From Clostridiales bacterium (GTDB taxonomy: Bacteria > Bacillota > Clostridia > Lachnospirales > Lachnospiraceae), in assembly GCA_018374355.1 (NCBI GenBank), contig JAHAFI010000013.1, positions 1 through 64,000 on the forward strand: DNA of 64,000 bases, read 5' to 3'. Position 1 is the first letter of the stretch, and each line of letters begins with the position of its first letter. The notes under the pieces are model-generated. The model saw only the letters and a list, made by a program, of their open reading frames with translations. It was not told the origin of the DNA and ran no database searches. The position numbers were made by a program, and so were the translations under genes. Below, piece by piece: positions 1-9,952 of this stretch.

Positions 1-1963
1 TGATCTTCCATGGTTTTCCCTGATAGAACCAGTCCCCGTCCGGCTGTCCTGAATCCCCTGCCTTACCGCCGATCCAGAATTCCCCTCTGTCACCGCTGAT
101 CTCCAGATTGATCCACAAATCATGACAAAACTGTGCGCACGGTTCCACATCCAGCTCATATTCTACAAACTGGGAATTTCTTTCTCTCTCATTAACTTTC
201 AGCCCAGCCGGAGCTTTTTCACATTTTACCATTTCCACTTTCTTTTCAGGATAAACAGTTACCGTATTCTCTTCTGACTGGGTAAGAAGATAAAGCTCTC
301 CCCGTTCTTCCATCAGGCATCCCTCTGCTGCATACAATTTCTTCCCGTGTTTGAATCCGTGTTCCGCTTCCCACGGCTCGATGCAGACAGCATTTCCCTG
401 ACCCTGCCAGAGGATCTCTGCTTCTCCCTCTCCAAAGAAAACCACATCGTCTCCCAGACTGCAAAGCGGTGTATAGTTTGAAGAATACAGACGGAATTCC
501 GGTGTGAACTCCATGCCCTCTGTCTCCTGTGCCGCATAAGGAATCCACCCCCATGTATCCTCTTTCATATGGATTTCCGGAAGTTCGATGTTCCGGTTTT
601 CTTCCTGAATCTGTATGGTTTCTGTCCTGCTGTTCAATTTTCCGTGACGCTGATGTCTGTTGTAAAATAAAAATCCCTGCCCTTTTTCTTTCTGATGGCG
701 CAGACCGATACGCAGTCCGTCCCCATCCGACAGATTCTCACTGTTGCATGGCGGCAAAATGCAGTCTCCCCTTGCAACCAGATCTCCAAACTCCTTCAGG
801 AACAGGTGGAAGGGACGAAGTTTGTAATAGCTTTCCCCTACTGCGCCGTATTCACCGATGGGCGCCTGAAAATCATAGGATCTCACCGGAAGATCATTAC
901 TATAACCGGTGGCTTTGGATTCCTGCAGGGTAGAATATTTTCCCCAAGGGTTGGTCCCTCCGTGATACATATAGTAGCCCAGAAGGTTGGCCCCTGAACC
1001 CGCTTTGCAAAGAGCCATGGCTGCCGTATCAGCTCCCGTCACATACGGTCTTCTGTGACCTGTCACCTGAAGGCCTCCTCCCAATTCTGCCATTAGATAC
1101 GGCATTTTTTCTGTATCGTAGGTAAATCCTGTCTCATCCCCTTTGTGCAGATCACTTCCTACGTTTTTATCATCCTTATAATGAGTAAAAACGAAATTTG
1201 CGTTCAACGGCATCTGGTTGGTATGCTGATCCCATGGCGCTCCCACATAGGAAGCCAGCACCGGAAGGCATACATCCGGTACGATTCCACCGCCCCAGCC
1301 TGTGGCTGTATAGTATGGTGTTACGAATCCCATTTCCTCTGCCAGCTTTTTCAGGGTTTTCATATGCTGCATTCCATCTTCCCCCTGAAGCCCTCCGCAA
1401 TGGCCGTATTCATTTTCAATCTGGATTCCGATAATATTTCCTCCCTGATGGTAAAAGAATCCGTCTGCCTGCTCGAAGATTTTTTTCCAGAAGCCTTTTA
1501 CCAGTTCCAGATAACCGGGATCGTCACTGCGAAGCTCTATCCCCTCTTTTTCCACCAGCCAGTCCGGAAATCCCCCGTTTCGGCATTCTCCGTGAGCCCA
1601 TGGCCCGATACGCAGAAATACCGGCATCTGCTCTTCCTGACACACTGCAAGAAATTTCCTGAGATTTTTCTGTCCTTCAAAATCCCACTCCCCCTGTTTT
1701 TCTTCGTGATGAATCCAGAATACATAAGTGGCAAGCACCTGAATCCCTCCGGCCTTCATTTTGGCCACTTCTTCCCGCCAAAAAGATGGATGGAATCTGG
1801 AATAATGAAACTCTCCCATGACCGGATACCATGGTTTTTCATCCTTCGTAAGATAATATCCCGTTGCTCCATATTTTCCCACGGATTCTATCAGTCTTTT
1901 TGATTTTTCTTCTCTCTGTTTTTTTTCTTGATCTGTATCTTTTTCGATTTTAATTGTAATCAT
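1..1963 (-). CDS. Glycoside hydrolase family 35 beta-galactosidase (3' end outside window)
   Basis: Removes terminal beta-galactose from oligosaccharides or glycans. About 654 codons are visible and the frame is still open at base 1, so the C-terminus is missing. The N-terminal TIM barrel carries the family hallmarks: HYSRFHPSFW, GGFPDWL, the acid/base Glu in IENEYG near residue 183 and a probable nucleophile Glu in AELGGG near residue 292. No signal peptide is seen, so a cytoplasmic enzyme acting on imported sugar is likely. The ATG at 1963 has an AGGAGG site at 1967-1973. GH35 is well supported; the exact substrate cannot be read from sequence. Confidence 0.9.
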   Translation of the reverse strand, partial: MITIKIEKDTDQEKKQREEKSKRLIESVGKYGATGYYLTKDEKPWYPVMGEFHYSRFHPSFWREEVAKMKAGGIQVLATYVFWIHHEEKQGEWDFEGQKNLRKFLAVCQEEQMPVFLRIGPWAHGECRNGGFPDWLVEKEGIELRSDDPGYLELVKGFWKKIFEQADGFFYHQGGNIIGIQIENEYGHCGGLQGEDGMQHMKTLKKLAEEMGFVTPYYTATGWGGGIVPDVCLPVLASYVGAPWDQHTNQMPLNANFVFTHYKDDKNVGSDLHKGDETGFTYDTEKMPYLMAELGGGLQVTGHRRPYVTGADTAAMALCKAGSGANLLGYYMYHGGTNPWGKYSTLQESKATGYSNDLPVRSYDFQAPIGEYGAVGESYYKLRPFHLFLKEFGDLVARGDCILPPCNSENLSDGDGLRIGLRHQKEKGQGFLFYNRHQRHGKLNSRTETIQIQEENRNIELPEIHMKEDTWGWIPYAAQETEGMEFTPEFRLYSSNYTPLCSLGDDVVFFGEGEAEILWQGQGNAVCIEPWEAEHGFKHGKKLYAAEGCLMEERGELYLLTQSEENTVTVYPEKKVEMVKCEKAPAGLKVNERERNSQFVEYELDVEPCAQFCHDLWINLEISGDRGEFWIGGKAGDSGQPDGDWFYQGKPWKI

Positions 1964-2003
1964 ATGATCCTCCTGATTTTCCGCCATAGAATATCTTAGC
2001 GCT

Positions 2004-2033
2004 ATTTTAACATGGCGGGAAATCGGGATTCAA
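2004..2033 (-). promoter_or_regulatory. Sigma-A promoter of the GH35 gene
   Basis: On the minus strand TTGAAT (2028-2033) and TAAAAT (2004-2009) are separated by 18 bp, about 40 bp ahead of the start codon at 1963. Confidence 0.6.
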
Positions 2034-2151
2034 TGTCATTTTTTCCTGTTCCATGGAGTATCTTCTGCTAACCATTATCTTTACAATCGGCGTTTGGAAA
2101 TTTGGAAGATACACAGCCGCCGGGAATTTCTCAAAACCCGTACTTCAGCCA

Positions 2152-2204
2152 TCAAAAAAACTGCCGCAGTAATGAAGTTTTCCCTCAAACTGCGGCAGTT
2201 TTTC
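2152..2204 (-). terminator. Terminator after glyS, bidirectional in shape
   Basis: The arms at 2159-2170 and 2189-2200 pair over 12 bp (AACTGCCGCAGT). They are followed on the minus strand by seven T residues and flanked by T residues on the plus side too. It lies about 40 bp beyond the glyS stop. Confidence 0.8.
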
Positions 2205-2238
2205 TAATAGCGGATCATCAAGACGTACCTGAACATCC

Positions 2239-3633
2239 TTAGAAAGCCATCTTTTCTGCCAGATAAGCTTCCAGCTCTTCAATTTTAATTCTCACCTGTT
2301 CCATGGTATCACGGTCACGAACGGTAACTGCTCCGTCTGTCTCGGAATCGAAATCGTAGGTTACACAGAACGGAGTTCCGATTTCATCCTGACGGCGGTA
2401 TCTCTTACCGATGTTTCCTCTGTCATCGAATTCGCAGTTCCATGTTTTGGAAAGCATTGCATATACTTTTTCTGCGCCTTCGTTCAGTTTCTTGGACAGC
2501 GGCAGAACACCGACTTTTACAGGCGCCAGTGCCGGATGGAAATGAAGTACGGTACGAACGTCATTTCTTTCTGCATCCAGAACTTCCTCATCATAAGCGC
2601 TGCACAAAAATGCCAGAACCATACGGTCTGCACCCAGAGACGGCTCAACAACGTAAGGAACGTATTTCTGGTTTGTCTCGTCATCAAAATAAGTCATATC
2701 CTGACCGGATACATTCTGATGCTGGGTCAGGTCATAGTCGGTACGGTCTGCGATTCCCCACAGCTCACCCCATCCGAACGGGAACAGGAATTCTACGTCT
2801 GTGGTAGCTTTGCTGTAGAAGGACAGTTCTTCCGGAGAATGGTCACGGTAACGCACTTCTTCGTCTTTCAGTCCCAGCTCATGCAGCCAGTTCAGGCAGA
2901 ACTGTTTCCAGTATGCAAACCATTCCAGATCGGTATCCGGTTTGCAGAAGAATTCCAGTTCCATCTGCTCAAATTCTCTGGTACGGAAGGTGAAGTTACC
3001 CGGTGTGATCTCATTACGGAAGGATTTACCGATCTGTCCGATACCGAACGGCAGTTTCTTTCTGGAGGTTCTCTGAACATTTTTGAAGTTTACAAAGATA
3101 CCCTGAGCAGTTTCCGGTCTCAGATATACGGTATTTTTTGCATCCTCCGTTACACCCTGAAATGTTTTGAACATCAGGTTGAACTGACGGATATCGGTAA
3201 AGTTGTGTTTTCCGCAGCTTGGACATGGAATCTGATGCTCGTCAATGAAGCCTTTCATCTTTTCCTGACTCCATGAATCTACGCTCTCTTCCAGCACAAT
3301 CCCTTTTTCTGCACAGAAATCTTCAATGATCTTATCCGCACGGAAACGCTCGTGGCATTCCTTACAGTCCATCAGCGGATCAGAAAATCCGCCCAGATGA
3401 CCGGATGCAACCCATGTCTGCGGATTCATCAGGATTGCACAGTCTACACCTACGTTGTAGGGATTCTCCTGAATAAATTTTTTCCACCATGCTCTTTTTA
3501 CATTGTTCTTCAGCTCCACACCCAGATTACCATAATCCCATGTGTTTGCCAGACCGCCGTAAATCTCAGAACCCGGATATACGAAACCTCTGGATTTTGC
3601 CAGTGCAACAATCTTTTCCATTGTTTTTTCCAT
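2239..3633 (-). CDS. glyS: Glycyl-tRNA synthetase, dimeric class II type
   Basis: Charges tRNA-Gly with glycine using ATP in the cytoplasm. The 464 residues match the single-chain alpha2 type of Gram-positives rather than the two-subunit glyQ/glyS enzyme. Class II motif 2 is seen as FRNEITPGNFTFRTREF and motif 3 as EPSLGADRM, with an anticodon-binding domain at the C-terminus. The ATG at 3633 follows a GGAG site. It is the last gene of the era-recO run, and a strong hairpin terminator follows it. The 84 bp upstream are too short for a T-box leader. Confidence 0.97.
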   Translation of the reverse strand: MEKTMEKIVALAKSRGFVYPGSEIYGGLANTWDYGNLGVELKNNVKRAWWKKFIQENPYNVGVDCAILMNPQTWVASGHLGGFSDPLMDCKECHERFRADKIIEDFCAEKGIVLEESVDSWSQEKMKGFIDEHQIPCPSCGKHNFTDIRQFNLMFKTFQGVTEDAKNTVYLRPETAQGIFVNFKNVQRTSRKKLPFGIGQIGKSFRNEITPGNFTFRTREFEQMELEFFCKPDTDLEWFAYWKQFCLNWLHELGLKDEEVRYRDHSPEELSFYSKATTDVEFLFPFGWGELWGIADRTDYDLTQHQNVSGQDMTYFDDETNQKYVPYVVEPSLGADRMVLAFLCSAYDEEVLDAERNDVRTVLHFHPALAPVKVGVLPLSKKLNEGAEKVYAMLSKTWNCEFDDRGNIGKRYRRQDEIGTPFCVTYDFDSETDGAVTVRDRDTMEQVRIKIEELEAYLAEKMAF

Positions 3634-3717
3634 AATTGATCTCCTTTATTCTGCGGGACTTCGCCCGTCTGTTATTGATGCTGCCACGAAACCTGAAAGG
3701 CAGGATCGGCGCATATT

Positions 3718-4341
3718 TTATCCTGCACGGTAGATGACATAGCCGTACGCTTCTGTCGTCACCTGTGCATTTTCATATGAACTTCCGGTATCATCCGACA
3801 ATTTTGCCTGATTTTTTCCCAGAAGCTCCATATTTTTACTTGCATAAAGAACCGTTCCCGGAACCAATACCGCCAGAGGTTCACGGATGATCATCACCAT
3901 CTCCTCCTGACACTTATCCGGAACGGTACCCGGAAGAACCTTCTCCCCTTTGCCGTCCACAAATTCTCCGGAAAAGTCATATCCCTCTTCCTCTGCCTCT
4001 TTTACAGTTCCTGCGAAGAAATCCACCTGATTAAATCCCCGGTAATCCTCGTCTGTTTCAAACCGGAGCTGCACCACGGCCGTCCCTTCTTTTACTTCTG
4101 ATTTTTTCAGGGTGACCTGCTCTTTGCCCGCTTTCTTGTTGTAAGCGTCTACCAGTTCCTTCACACTGGTTTTCAATTCTTCTCCATCATACTTTTCTGA
4201 TGAAAAATCCTCAATCAGAACCTCTGTCACAACACCTTTTTTATTCACTGTCACCGTAGACTGTTTCACATCGTCGATGCTCCCGCAGCCGGATAAAAAG
4301 ATAAGGGCAGATAAAAGCAAAGCCGTGCATTGTTTTCTCAT
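3718..4341 (-). CDS. Putative lipoprotein of unknown function
   Basis: A 207-residue protein with a lipoprotein signal peptide: basic start MRKQ, hydrophobic stretch and LSGC lipobox with Cys19. It is therefore expected to be lipid-anchored on the outer face of the membrane. The rest is charged and rich in Lys and Glu, with no enzyme motif that I recognise. An upstream in-frame ATG at 4428 would add 29 residues before the signal peptide; the ATG at 4341, behind a GGAGGG site, is the better start. It lies between recO and glyS in the same direction, which says little about its role. Confidence 0.8.
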   Translation of the reverse strand: MRKQCTALLLSALIFLSGCGSIDDVKQSTVTVNKKGVVTEVLIEDFSSEKYDGEELKTSVKELVDAYNKKAGKEQVTLKKSEVKEGTAVVQLRFETDEDYRGFNQVDFFAGTVKEAEEEGYDFSGEFVDGKGEKVLPGTVPDKCQEEMVMIIREPLAVLVPGTVLYASKNMELLGKNQAKLSDDTGSSYENAQVTTEAYGYVIYRAG

Positions 4342-4440
4342 AATGATTCCCTCCGAATCTGATCTCCGGTACAAATAGTGGCTGTACACAGATATCTGTA
4401 TTATAGCTGTTAGGGGTGGGTTTTTCAAGATGAAATATTT

Positions 4441-5187
4441 CTACCCGTCCATAATCTTCAAAATCTCCAGACTCTTAAACCTTTTATCCGTATATCTGTC
4501 CATATACCGTTCCATCCATCTCGCCACTTCTTTCTCAATCTCCGGCTTCACCGTAAAAGAATAAAGTTTTTCCAGAGGCGACGCGATAATAAACTGCAGG
4601 GTATACAAAGCCGCCGGAGAAACCGGGCGGGCATCCCGGACCGTATGTACACACTCATGGCACACGCATCCCGCATGCTCAAGAGAAATATGGGTCAGTC
4701 CCTCTGTTTTTTGACAGGCCACGCACTCAAAAACCCGGGGATACTCCCCATTGAGCACCATGGATTTCAGTTCGAAAATAGAACGGATCAGCTTATCCGG
4801 AATCTGGTCCTTTAAAAGAGCTTTCATCGTCACATACAAAAGATTGAGCATCCCGGTCTCCCGGTTTCCCTCTCTTCCATAGTAATCCGCAATCTCCAGA
4901 AAATAAAACCCATAGTATACTCCCGGCTGTCTCGCCGCCAGTTCCGTAAAATATTCCCGGATTTCTGCCTGAGCAAGCGTGTAGGCGGTACGTCCTTCAT
5001 ATAACCGGAAGCTGCCAAATACAAAGGGATTGGCAATCGCCAGAAGGGGGCTGGTGCTTTTTCTGGCCCCTCTGGCAAATGCGGTAATCTTTCCCCTCTC
5101 CCTCGTAAGAAGGACCAGCCGTTTATCATAATCTCCCACCGGAGTGGCTGCAAGCACCATGCCGGTGACGGTAATGGGTTCACTCAT
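4441..5187 (-). CDS. recO: DNA repair protein RecO
   Basis: Helps load RecA onto SSB-coated single-stranded DNA together with RecR in recombinational repair. The 248-residue length is normal. The N-terminal OB-fold begins VTGMVLAATPVGDYDKRL with GARK near residue 40. The C-terminal part has a zinc-binding cluster, Cys155 and Cys158 then CxCxxC near residues 174-179. It starts 5 bp after the era stop, so era and recO are co-transcribed, a common arrangement in Firmicutes. Confidence 0.96.
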   Translation of the reverse strand: MSEPITVTGMVLAATPVGDYDKRLVLLTRERGKITAFARGARKSTSPLLAIANPFVFGSFRLYEGRTAYTLAQAEIREYFTELAARQPGVYYGFYFLEIADYYGREGNRETGMLNLLYVTMKALLKDQIPDKLIRSIFELKSMVLNGEYPRVFECVACQKTEGLTHISLEHAGCVCHECVHTVRDARPVSPAALYTLQFIIASPLEKLYSFTVKPEIEKEVARWMERYMDRYTDKRFKSLEILKIMDG

Positions 5188-5192
5188 TTTTC

Positions 5193-6098
5193 TTAAATCT
5201 CTTTCCTGTTATATCCGAAATTCTTCATCTGGATATCGCTGTCCCGCCAGTCTTTTCTTACCTTTACCCAGATTCTCAAATTTACTTTTTCTTCCAGCAT
5301 TTTTTCAATCTCGAACCGGGCGTTGCTTCCAATCTTTTTCAGCATACTTCCCTGTTTTCCGATAATGATTCCCTTATGGGAATCCCGCTCACAGATGATC
5401 GTTGCCTCGATATCCACGATCTTTTGTCCCTTACGCTCTCTCATCTTCTCGATAGTCACCGCAATTCCGTGGGGAATCTCCTCGTCCAGCGCATGGAGCG
5501 CCTTCTCTCGGATGACCTCTGCCACAATCTGTCTCTGTGGCTGATCCGTAACCGTATCTTCGTCGTAAAACATGGGACCGTAAGGCATATATTTGAACAG
5601 GCACTGGATAATATCATCCGTATTCTGTCCCCGCAAAGCGGAAATCGGAATGATCTCCGCAAAATCGTATAAGGTGCGGTATTTGTCGATGACCTGCAAA
5701 ATCTCCTCTTTTTTGATGGTATCCACCTTATTAATCACCAGAATCACCGGAACCTTCGCCCGCTGAAGCTGCTCAGCAATATGCTTTTCTCCTGCTCCGA
5801 TAAAGGTGGTGGGTTCTACCAGCCACATGATCACATCCACATCCTTCAGCGTCTGCTCAGCTACATTGACCATGTATTCTCCCAGCTTATTTTTCGCCTT
5901 GTGGATTCCCGGCGTGTCCAAAAATACAATCTGACCATCCTCGCAGGTATAGACCGTCTGGATTTTATTTCTGGTGGTCTGGGGTTTTTTGGATGTAATG
6001 GCAATCTTCTGTCCGATCAGATGATTCATCAATGTGGATTTTCCCACATTGGGCCGTCCGATGATCGCCGCAAAACCTGATTTAAAATGTTCGTTCAT
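5193..6098 (-). CDS. era: GTPase Era, 16S rRNA maturation factor
   Basis: Binds the 3' end of 16S rRNA and assists 30S subunit assembly. The GTPase domain shows G1 GRPNVGKS (residues 14-21), G3 DTPG (61-64) and G4 NKVD (123-126). The C-terminal KH domain contains GIIIGKQG. The 301-residue length is standard. It lies 15 bp behind the M16 protease gene and 5 bp ahead of recO in one operon. Confidence 0.98.
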   Translation of the reverse strand: MNEHFKSGFAAIIGRPNVGKSTLMNHLIGQKIAITSKKPQTTRNKIQTVYTCEDGQIVFLDTPGIHKAKNKLGEYMVNVAEQTLKDVDVIMWLVEPTTFIGAGEKHIAEQLQRAKVPVILVINKVDTIKKEEILQVIDKYRTLYDFAEIIPISALRGQNTDDIIQCLFKYMPYGPMFYDEDTVTDQPQRQIVAEVIREKALHALDEEIPHGIAVTIEKMRERKGQKIVDIEATIICERDSHKGIIIGKQGSMLKKIGSNARFEIEKMLEEKVNLRIWVKVRKDWRDSDIQMKNFGYNRKEI

Positions 6099-6113
6099 AT
6101 ACTTCTCCTTATC

Positions 6114-9035
6114 TTAACGTACCAGCGGTTCCACCTGCTTCAAGACTTCCCTGTTTTTCTCCAGCACGGATTCGCTTCCCACAACGCAGATATTTCCCTG
6201 CTCCAAAACAGCCTGAATCAGATCCCCCATCCTCCGGATATCCTCCGGTGAAGCATTCAGGATCTCATCTCTCTCCTTCTGCAGGTCTTCCTCTGTCAGA
6301 CCGTTAAACCATGCGGTCAGCGCCAGAGCGCCTTTAGCGGAAGGGTTCATGGGCACATCCAGTTCACTGATGGTACCGATCACATATTTCGTCATCTCCC
6401 GCTCGTCCGCCTGAAAATTCTTCAGATACTCCGGTGTCCCCTTAAATACCTCCAGCGTATTTAAAAGGTTCGGGTCCCGGTAAGACACAAGGAAGCTGTC
6501 CCCGCCTCTTCGGAAATTGCTCATACAGCCGTAAGCGCCGCCCTTTACCCGGATATTCATCCAGAGATAATCGTAACTCAAAATAACCTTTACAATCCTC
6601 AGCGCACCGGAATAGTCAAAGCCCGCCTTGCGGAAATTTCCGCCTGCTGCCACATACTGTACCTGACCTGCTGTGTAAAAGCCTTCATTTTTCTGCTCAA
6701 AATCGTATCGGATACATCCGGTCTCCACCGGGTCTGTATAAAGAAGGGGACGAAGGAGAGCTATCTGCTGCTCAAATCCCCTATAGCCGGCCTCATCTGT
6801 CGTCACACTGACAAACAGATTTTCCGGGCGGAAAATCAGATGAATGAGCTTTTGCAGATTTTCCTTTAATACTTCTTTCCGCTCCTCAAAGTTCTTGTCC
6901 AGATCCTCCAGCAGCCGGAAAAAGCTGATACCGCCGATCCTGTCCTGAAAATTGGAGGCCGGAGAAAAATAGGAAGCGCCGCGAAGCACCGCCGTAGAAT
7001 GTCCCGCCTCGCTGAGGGAGGACTCCAGCCGCGCCTTCTGTCTGGAGATAATCTCATAGAGACGCTTGTCATTGTCCAGTTTTGAGGTAAAAAGAACCTC
7101 CCGGATCATGGAAAATACAAAATTTTCTTCCGCAGTCAGGTATTTTGCCCGTATGCCGAACATCCGCACACAGTCATCCTCGCCATCCTTATGGTTAAAT
7201 ACCTGTAAGCCGCTGTTGATTCCGCCGCTTCTGGCATTAATCTCATTGAACAGATCCCCGTAGGTATAATGAGCCGTATCCACATACCCCAGAACAGCTT
7301 TCAGAATCCCCATGTAGGAAACCAGTTCATCCGGTACGTGTTTCGTATCAAACAAAAGAGTCAGGTAGGAAATTCCATTGGTATCGATCTCATGGTGAAG
7401 CACCGTACTTCCCAGCACATTGTGGGGCGTATTGTGGATCTTCACAGTTTCCCTGCGGATGTCAGACCGTTTCAGCATGGGAATTCTGGCTTTTGCCTCC
7501 TCGGAATCCTCACTCTCCTGAAACTCTTTTAATTTTTCAGTCTTCTCCACCAGTTTTTCCAGCTCTTCTCCGGTAAGGCCTGCCTTGTAGGCCGCCAGCT
7601 TTTCTTCCACTTCCCGCTCCTCGCAGTTGGCCAGTCCTTTTTTCGGAACTCCAAGAACCACTGCGGTATGTGGGTTATCCAACAGATAATCACGGATGAG
7701 CTGCTCAAAATATCCCTGCTCAGCCTTTTCTTTCAGAGCATCAAATGCTCCCAGACGCTGCAAATGAATAAACGGCTTATTATCATCATACAGCCAACTG
7801 TCAAATACATCGATTCCATACATCAGTCCTCTGGGATAGGACGCATAATCCGCCTCACGGAAACGGAATTCCAGATAGTTGATGCCCGCCGCTACTGCCT
7901 TGCGGTCAATCCCCTCCTGTACGATCTTTTCCAGCGTCTCGCGGATTACCTGAAGAAATTCTTCCTTTTTCTCCTGCTCAGAGTTTTTCACCACCACAGA
8001 GAAAAACGGCTGGTAAATCCCGTCATTGTATCCGCCTTCCACATCTTTTCCCAGCCCTGCATCAATGAGAGCCTGACGAAGGGGCGCTCCCGGCACAGAC
8101 AGCAGCACGTAATCCAATACCTCAAAGGCTGTGCAAAGTTCCACATCCAACCCATTTCCCACAACCATGCTGCAGGTAAGATAGGTGTTTTCCTCCTCCG
8201 AACCGTTTTCGGAAACCGGATACTCGATGACATGCTCAATGGGCTTTTCAAAGGGTTTCTGCAGAGCAATCCGGGAATCTACCGGAATCTCATCAAATCT
8301 GCTCAGATATTCCCGGTCCAGCCATTCCAGCTTTTCTGCCATATCCATATTGCCGTAAAGATAAATGTAGCTGTTGGAGGGATGGTAATATTTTCCGTGA
8401 AATGCAAGGAAATCCTCATAGGTCAGATCCGGAATTTTTTTTGGATCCCCGCCGGATTCCACTCCATAAGGAGTGTCCGGAAACAGCACATTAAAAATCT
8501 CCCTGTCCAGAATCTCTTCCGGGGAGGAAAATGCACCTTTCATTTCATTATAAACAACACCGTTATATTTCAGAGGGGCATCCACAGACTCCAACTGGTA
8601 ATTCCAGCCCTCCTGACGGAAAATCTCCTCTTTTTCATAGATGTTCGGATAAAAAACCGCATCCAGATACACATGCATCAGGTTCTGAAAATCCTGATCG
8701 TTGCAGCTTGCCACCGGATACATGGTCTTATCCGGGTAAGTCATGGCATTTAAAAAAGTATTCAGAGAGCCTTTTACCAGTTCCACAAAGGGGTCCTTCA
8801 GCGGAAATTCCCGGGAACCGCACAGTACGCTGTGCTCCAGAATATGAGCCACTCCGGTACTGTCTGCGGGAGGCGTGCGGAATGCGATATTGAACACTTT
8901 GTTGTCATCCTCATTTTTCAGAAGCATCACCCGGGCGCCGCTCTTTTTATGGCGGAGCAGATAACCGTCTGAGCGGATATCTTCTATTCTCTGCTGCTGC
9001 AGTATTTCATAAGCCTTACACTCGTTAATTTTCAA
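6114..9035 (-). CDS. PreP-like M16C zinc metalloprotease
   Basis: A peptidasome that degrades peptides inside a closed chamber made of two halves. The 973 residues fit the M16C (presequence protease) subfamily. The inverted zinc motif HILEH is at residues 64-68, followed by SREFPLKDPF and the downstream glutamate region typical of the family. The longest frame opens with GTG at 9050 but has no ribosome site there. A perfect GGAGG lies 8 bases ahead of a TTG at 9035, giving MKINECKAYE, which resembles family N-termini, so I chose TTG. No signal peptide is present. It sits immediately upstream of era. Confidence 0.9.
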   Translation of the reverse strand: MKINECKAYEILQQQRIEDIRSDGYLLRHKKSGARVMLLKNEDDNKVFNIAFRTPPADSTGVAHILEHSVLCGSREFPLKDPFVELVKGSLNTFLNAMTYPDKTMYPVASCNDQDFQNLMHVYLDAVFYPNIYEKEEIFRQEGWNYQLESVDAPLKYNGVVYNEMKGAFSSPEEILDREIFNVLFPDTPYGVESGGDPKKIPDLTYEDFLAFHGKYYHPSNSYIYLYGNMDMAEKLEWLDREYLSRFDEIPVDSRIALQKPFEKPIEHVIEYPVSENGSEEENTYLTCSMVVGNGLDVELCTAFEVLDYVLLSVPGAPLRQALIDAGLGKDVEGGYNDGIYQPFFSVVVKNSEQEKKEEFLQVIRETLEKIVQEGIDRKAVAAGINYLEFRFREADYASYPRGLMYGIDVFDSWLYDDNKPFIHLQRLGAFDALKEKAEQGYFEQLIRDYLLDNPHTAVVLGVPKKGLANCEEREVEEKLAAYKAGLTGEELEKLVEKTEKLKEFQESEDSEEAKARIPMLKRSDIRRETVKIHNTPHNVLGSTVLHHEIDTNGISYLTLLFDTKHVPDELVSYMGILKAVLGYVDTAHYTYGDLFNEINARSGGINSGLQVFNHKDGEDDCVRMFGIRAKYLTAEENFVFSMIREVLFTSKLDNDKRLYEIISRQKARLESSLSEAGHSTAVLRGASYFSPASNFQDRIGGISFFRLLEDLDKNFEERKEVLKENLQKLIHLIFRPENLFVSVTTDEAGYRGFEQQIALLRPLLYTDPVETGCIRYDFEQKNEGFYTAGQVQYVAAGGNFRKAGFDYSGALRIVKVILSYDYLWMNIRVKGGAYGCMSNFRRGGDSFLVSYRDPNLLNTLEVFKGTPEYLKNFQADEREMTKYVIGTISELDVPMNPSAKGALALTAWFNGLTEEDLQKERDEILNASPEDIRRMGDLIQAVLEQGNICVVGSESVLEKNREVLKQVEPLVR

Positions 9036-9059
9036 AACAGGCACCTCCACATCATCACT

Positions 9060-9848
9060 CTATTTTTTAAAATATTTTAATAATATTTCGATCTGTTCTT
9101 TTTTCAAAATCAGATTGATTCCCTCAGGATTCAGCACATAGCCCTGTACGTCCTGAATCATATAGCCGGGAAGCTGCTCGAATTTTGCCTGAAGAATCCG
9201 GTGCTTCTCTTCCTTATTCCGGTAATGCTTCATCAGCTCTCCCGTATCGGAAAAAATAGGCTGGAACTTGTCCCCCTCTTTGTTCTGCACATATAACAGG
9301 CGGATATTTCCCGGGCCGTCTTTTTCTTCCTGCACATCCACAGGCATCAGATAGACGGATTTCACCAGATTGGCCGACATCTCCTCCTCCAGTTCCTTTA
9401 ACTGGGCTTTGTCATACTCCGCTCCCGGTTTTCTCAGCTCCTGTAAAAAATAAACTGCTGAAAGCTGAAGCTGAGGATTTAAAATCGGTCTCTGCTTCTC
9501 CGGCAGTTTGCTGTAATCCGGCATTTTTACCACCTTGGTAAGCTCCAGTGTGTGCCGGGTCTCCCCGTCCACAAACACAATCTCATTGATGCCCATGGCA
9601 AACAGATTCATATAAAACATCGGCGCTTCCGACCGCTTAACTTTTACGCTCAGAAGCAGTATTTTTTTCTCTTTATAGCTTAACACAAACTCCTGTACTT
9701 TATCCTTGTCTGTGAAAATCCATACCTGATCGTTGAAGGTTTCTTCATCACATGTGGCAAAAGGCATCCTTGTCACAGCGGAGTAAACCACAAACATTTC
9801 TTCCAGATTCTGCAGTTTTTTAATAATAAATACCTGATCTACTGTCAT
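9060..9848 (-). CDS. Conserved hypothetical protein, possibly SseB-like
   Basis: A 262-residue soluble protein without signal peptide or membrane segment. I do not recognise a catalytic motif. The N-terminal half alternates hydrophobic strands with charged turns and faintly recalls the SseB N-terminal domain; this is a weak impression. It is the first gene of the minus-strand run leading to the M16 protease, era, recO and glyS, and its stop lies 25 bp before the protease start. The ATG at 9848 has GAGGGAG only one base ahead, an unusually tight ribosome site. Confidence 0.6.
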   Translation of the reverse strand: MTVDQVFIIKKLQNLEEMFVVYSAVTRMPFATCDEETFNDQVWIFTDKDKVQEFVLSYKEKKILLLSVKVKRSEAPMFYMNLFAMGINEIVFVDGETRHTLELTKVVKMPDYSKLPEKQRPILNPQLQLSAVYFLQELRKPGAEYDKAQLKELEEEMSANLVKSVYLMPVDVQEEKDGPGNIRLLYVQNKEGDKFQPIFSDTGELMKHYRNKEEKHRILQAKFEQLPGYMIQDVQGYVLNPEGINLILKKEQIEILLKYFKK

Positions 9849-9922
9849 ACTCCCTCATATATCCTTTCGTATTTCTTCAAGTCCGCCTTGCCGGCGGGAT
9901 ATTTTGCTGTCGCTTACCGCTA

Positions 9923-9952
9923 AGTATAACACAGATTGCGGTTTGCACGCAA
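9923..9952 (-). promoter_or_regulatory. Probable promoter of the era operon
   Basis: On the minus strand TTGCGT (9947-9952) and TATACT (9923-9928) are separated by 18 bp, about 75 bp before the first gene of the run. The -35 is weak. Confidence 0.45.

Noticed and set aside
7668..8753. A 361-codon open frame opposite the M16 protease gene
   Set aside because: Antisense shadow with no domain; the minus-strand protease has clear catalytic motifs.
9858..9890. A 12-codon leader ORF overlapping the start of the 9060-9848 gene
   Set aside because: It has an AAAGGA site but no regulatory structure or conserved peptide; chance is likely.
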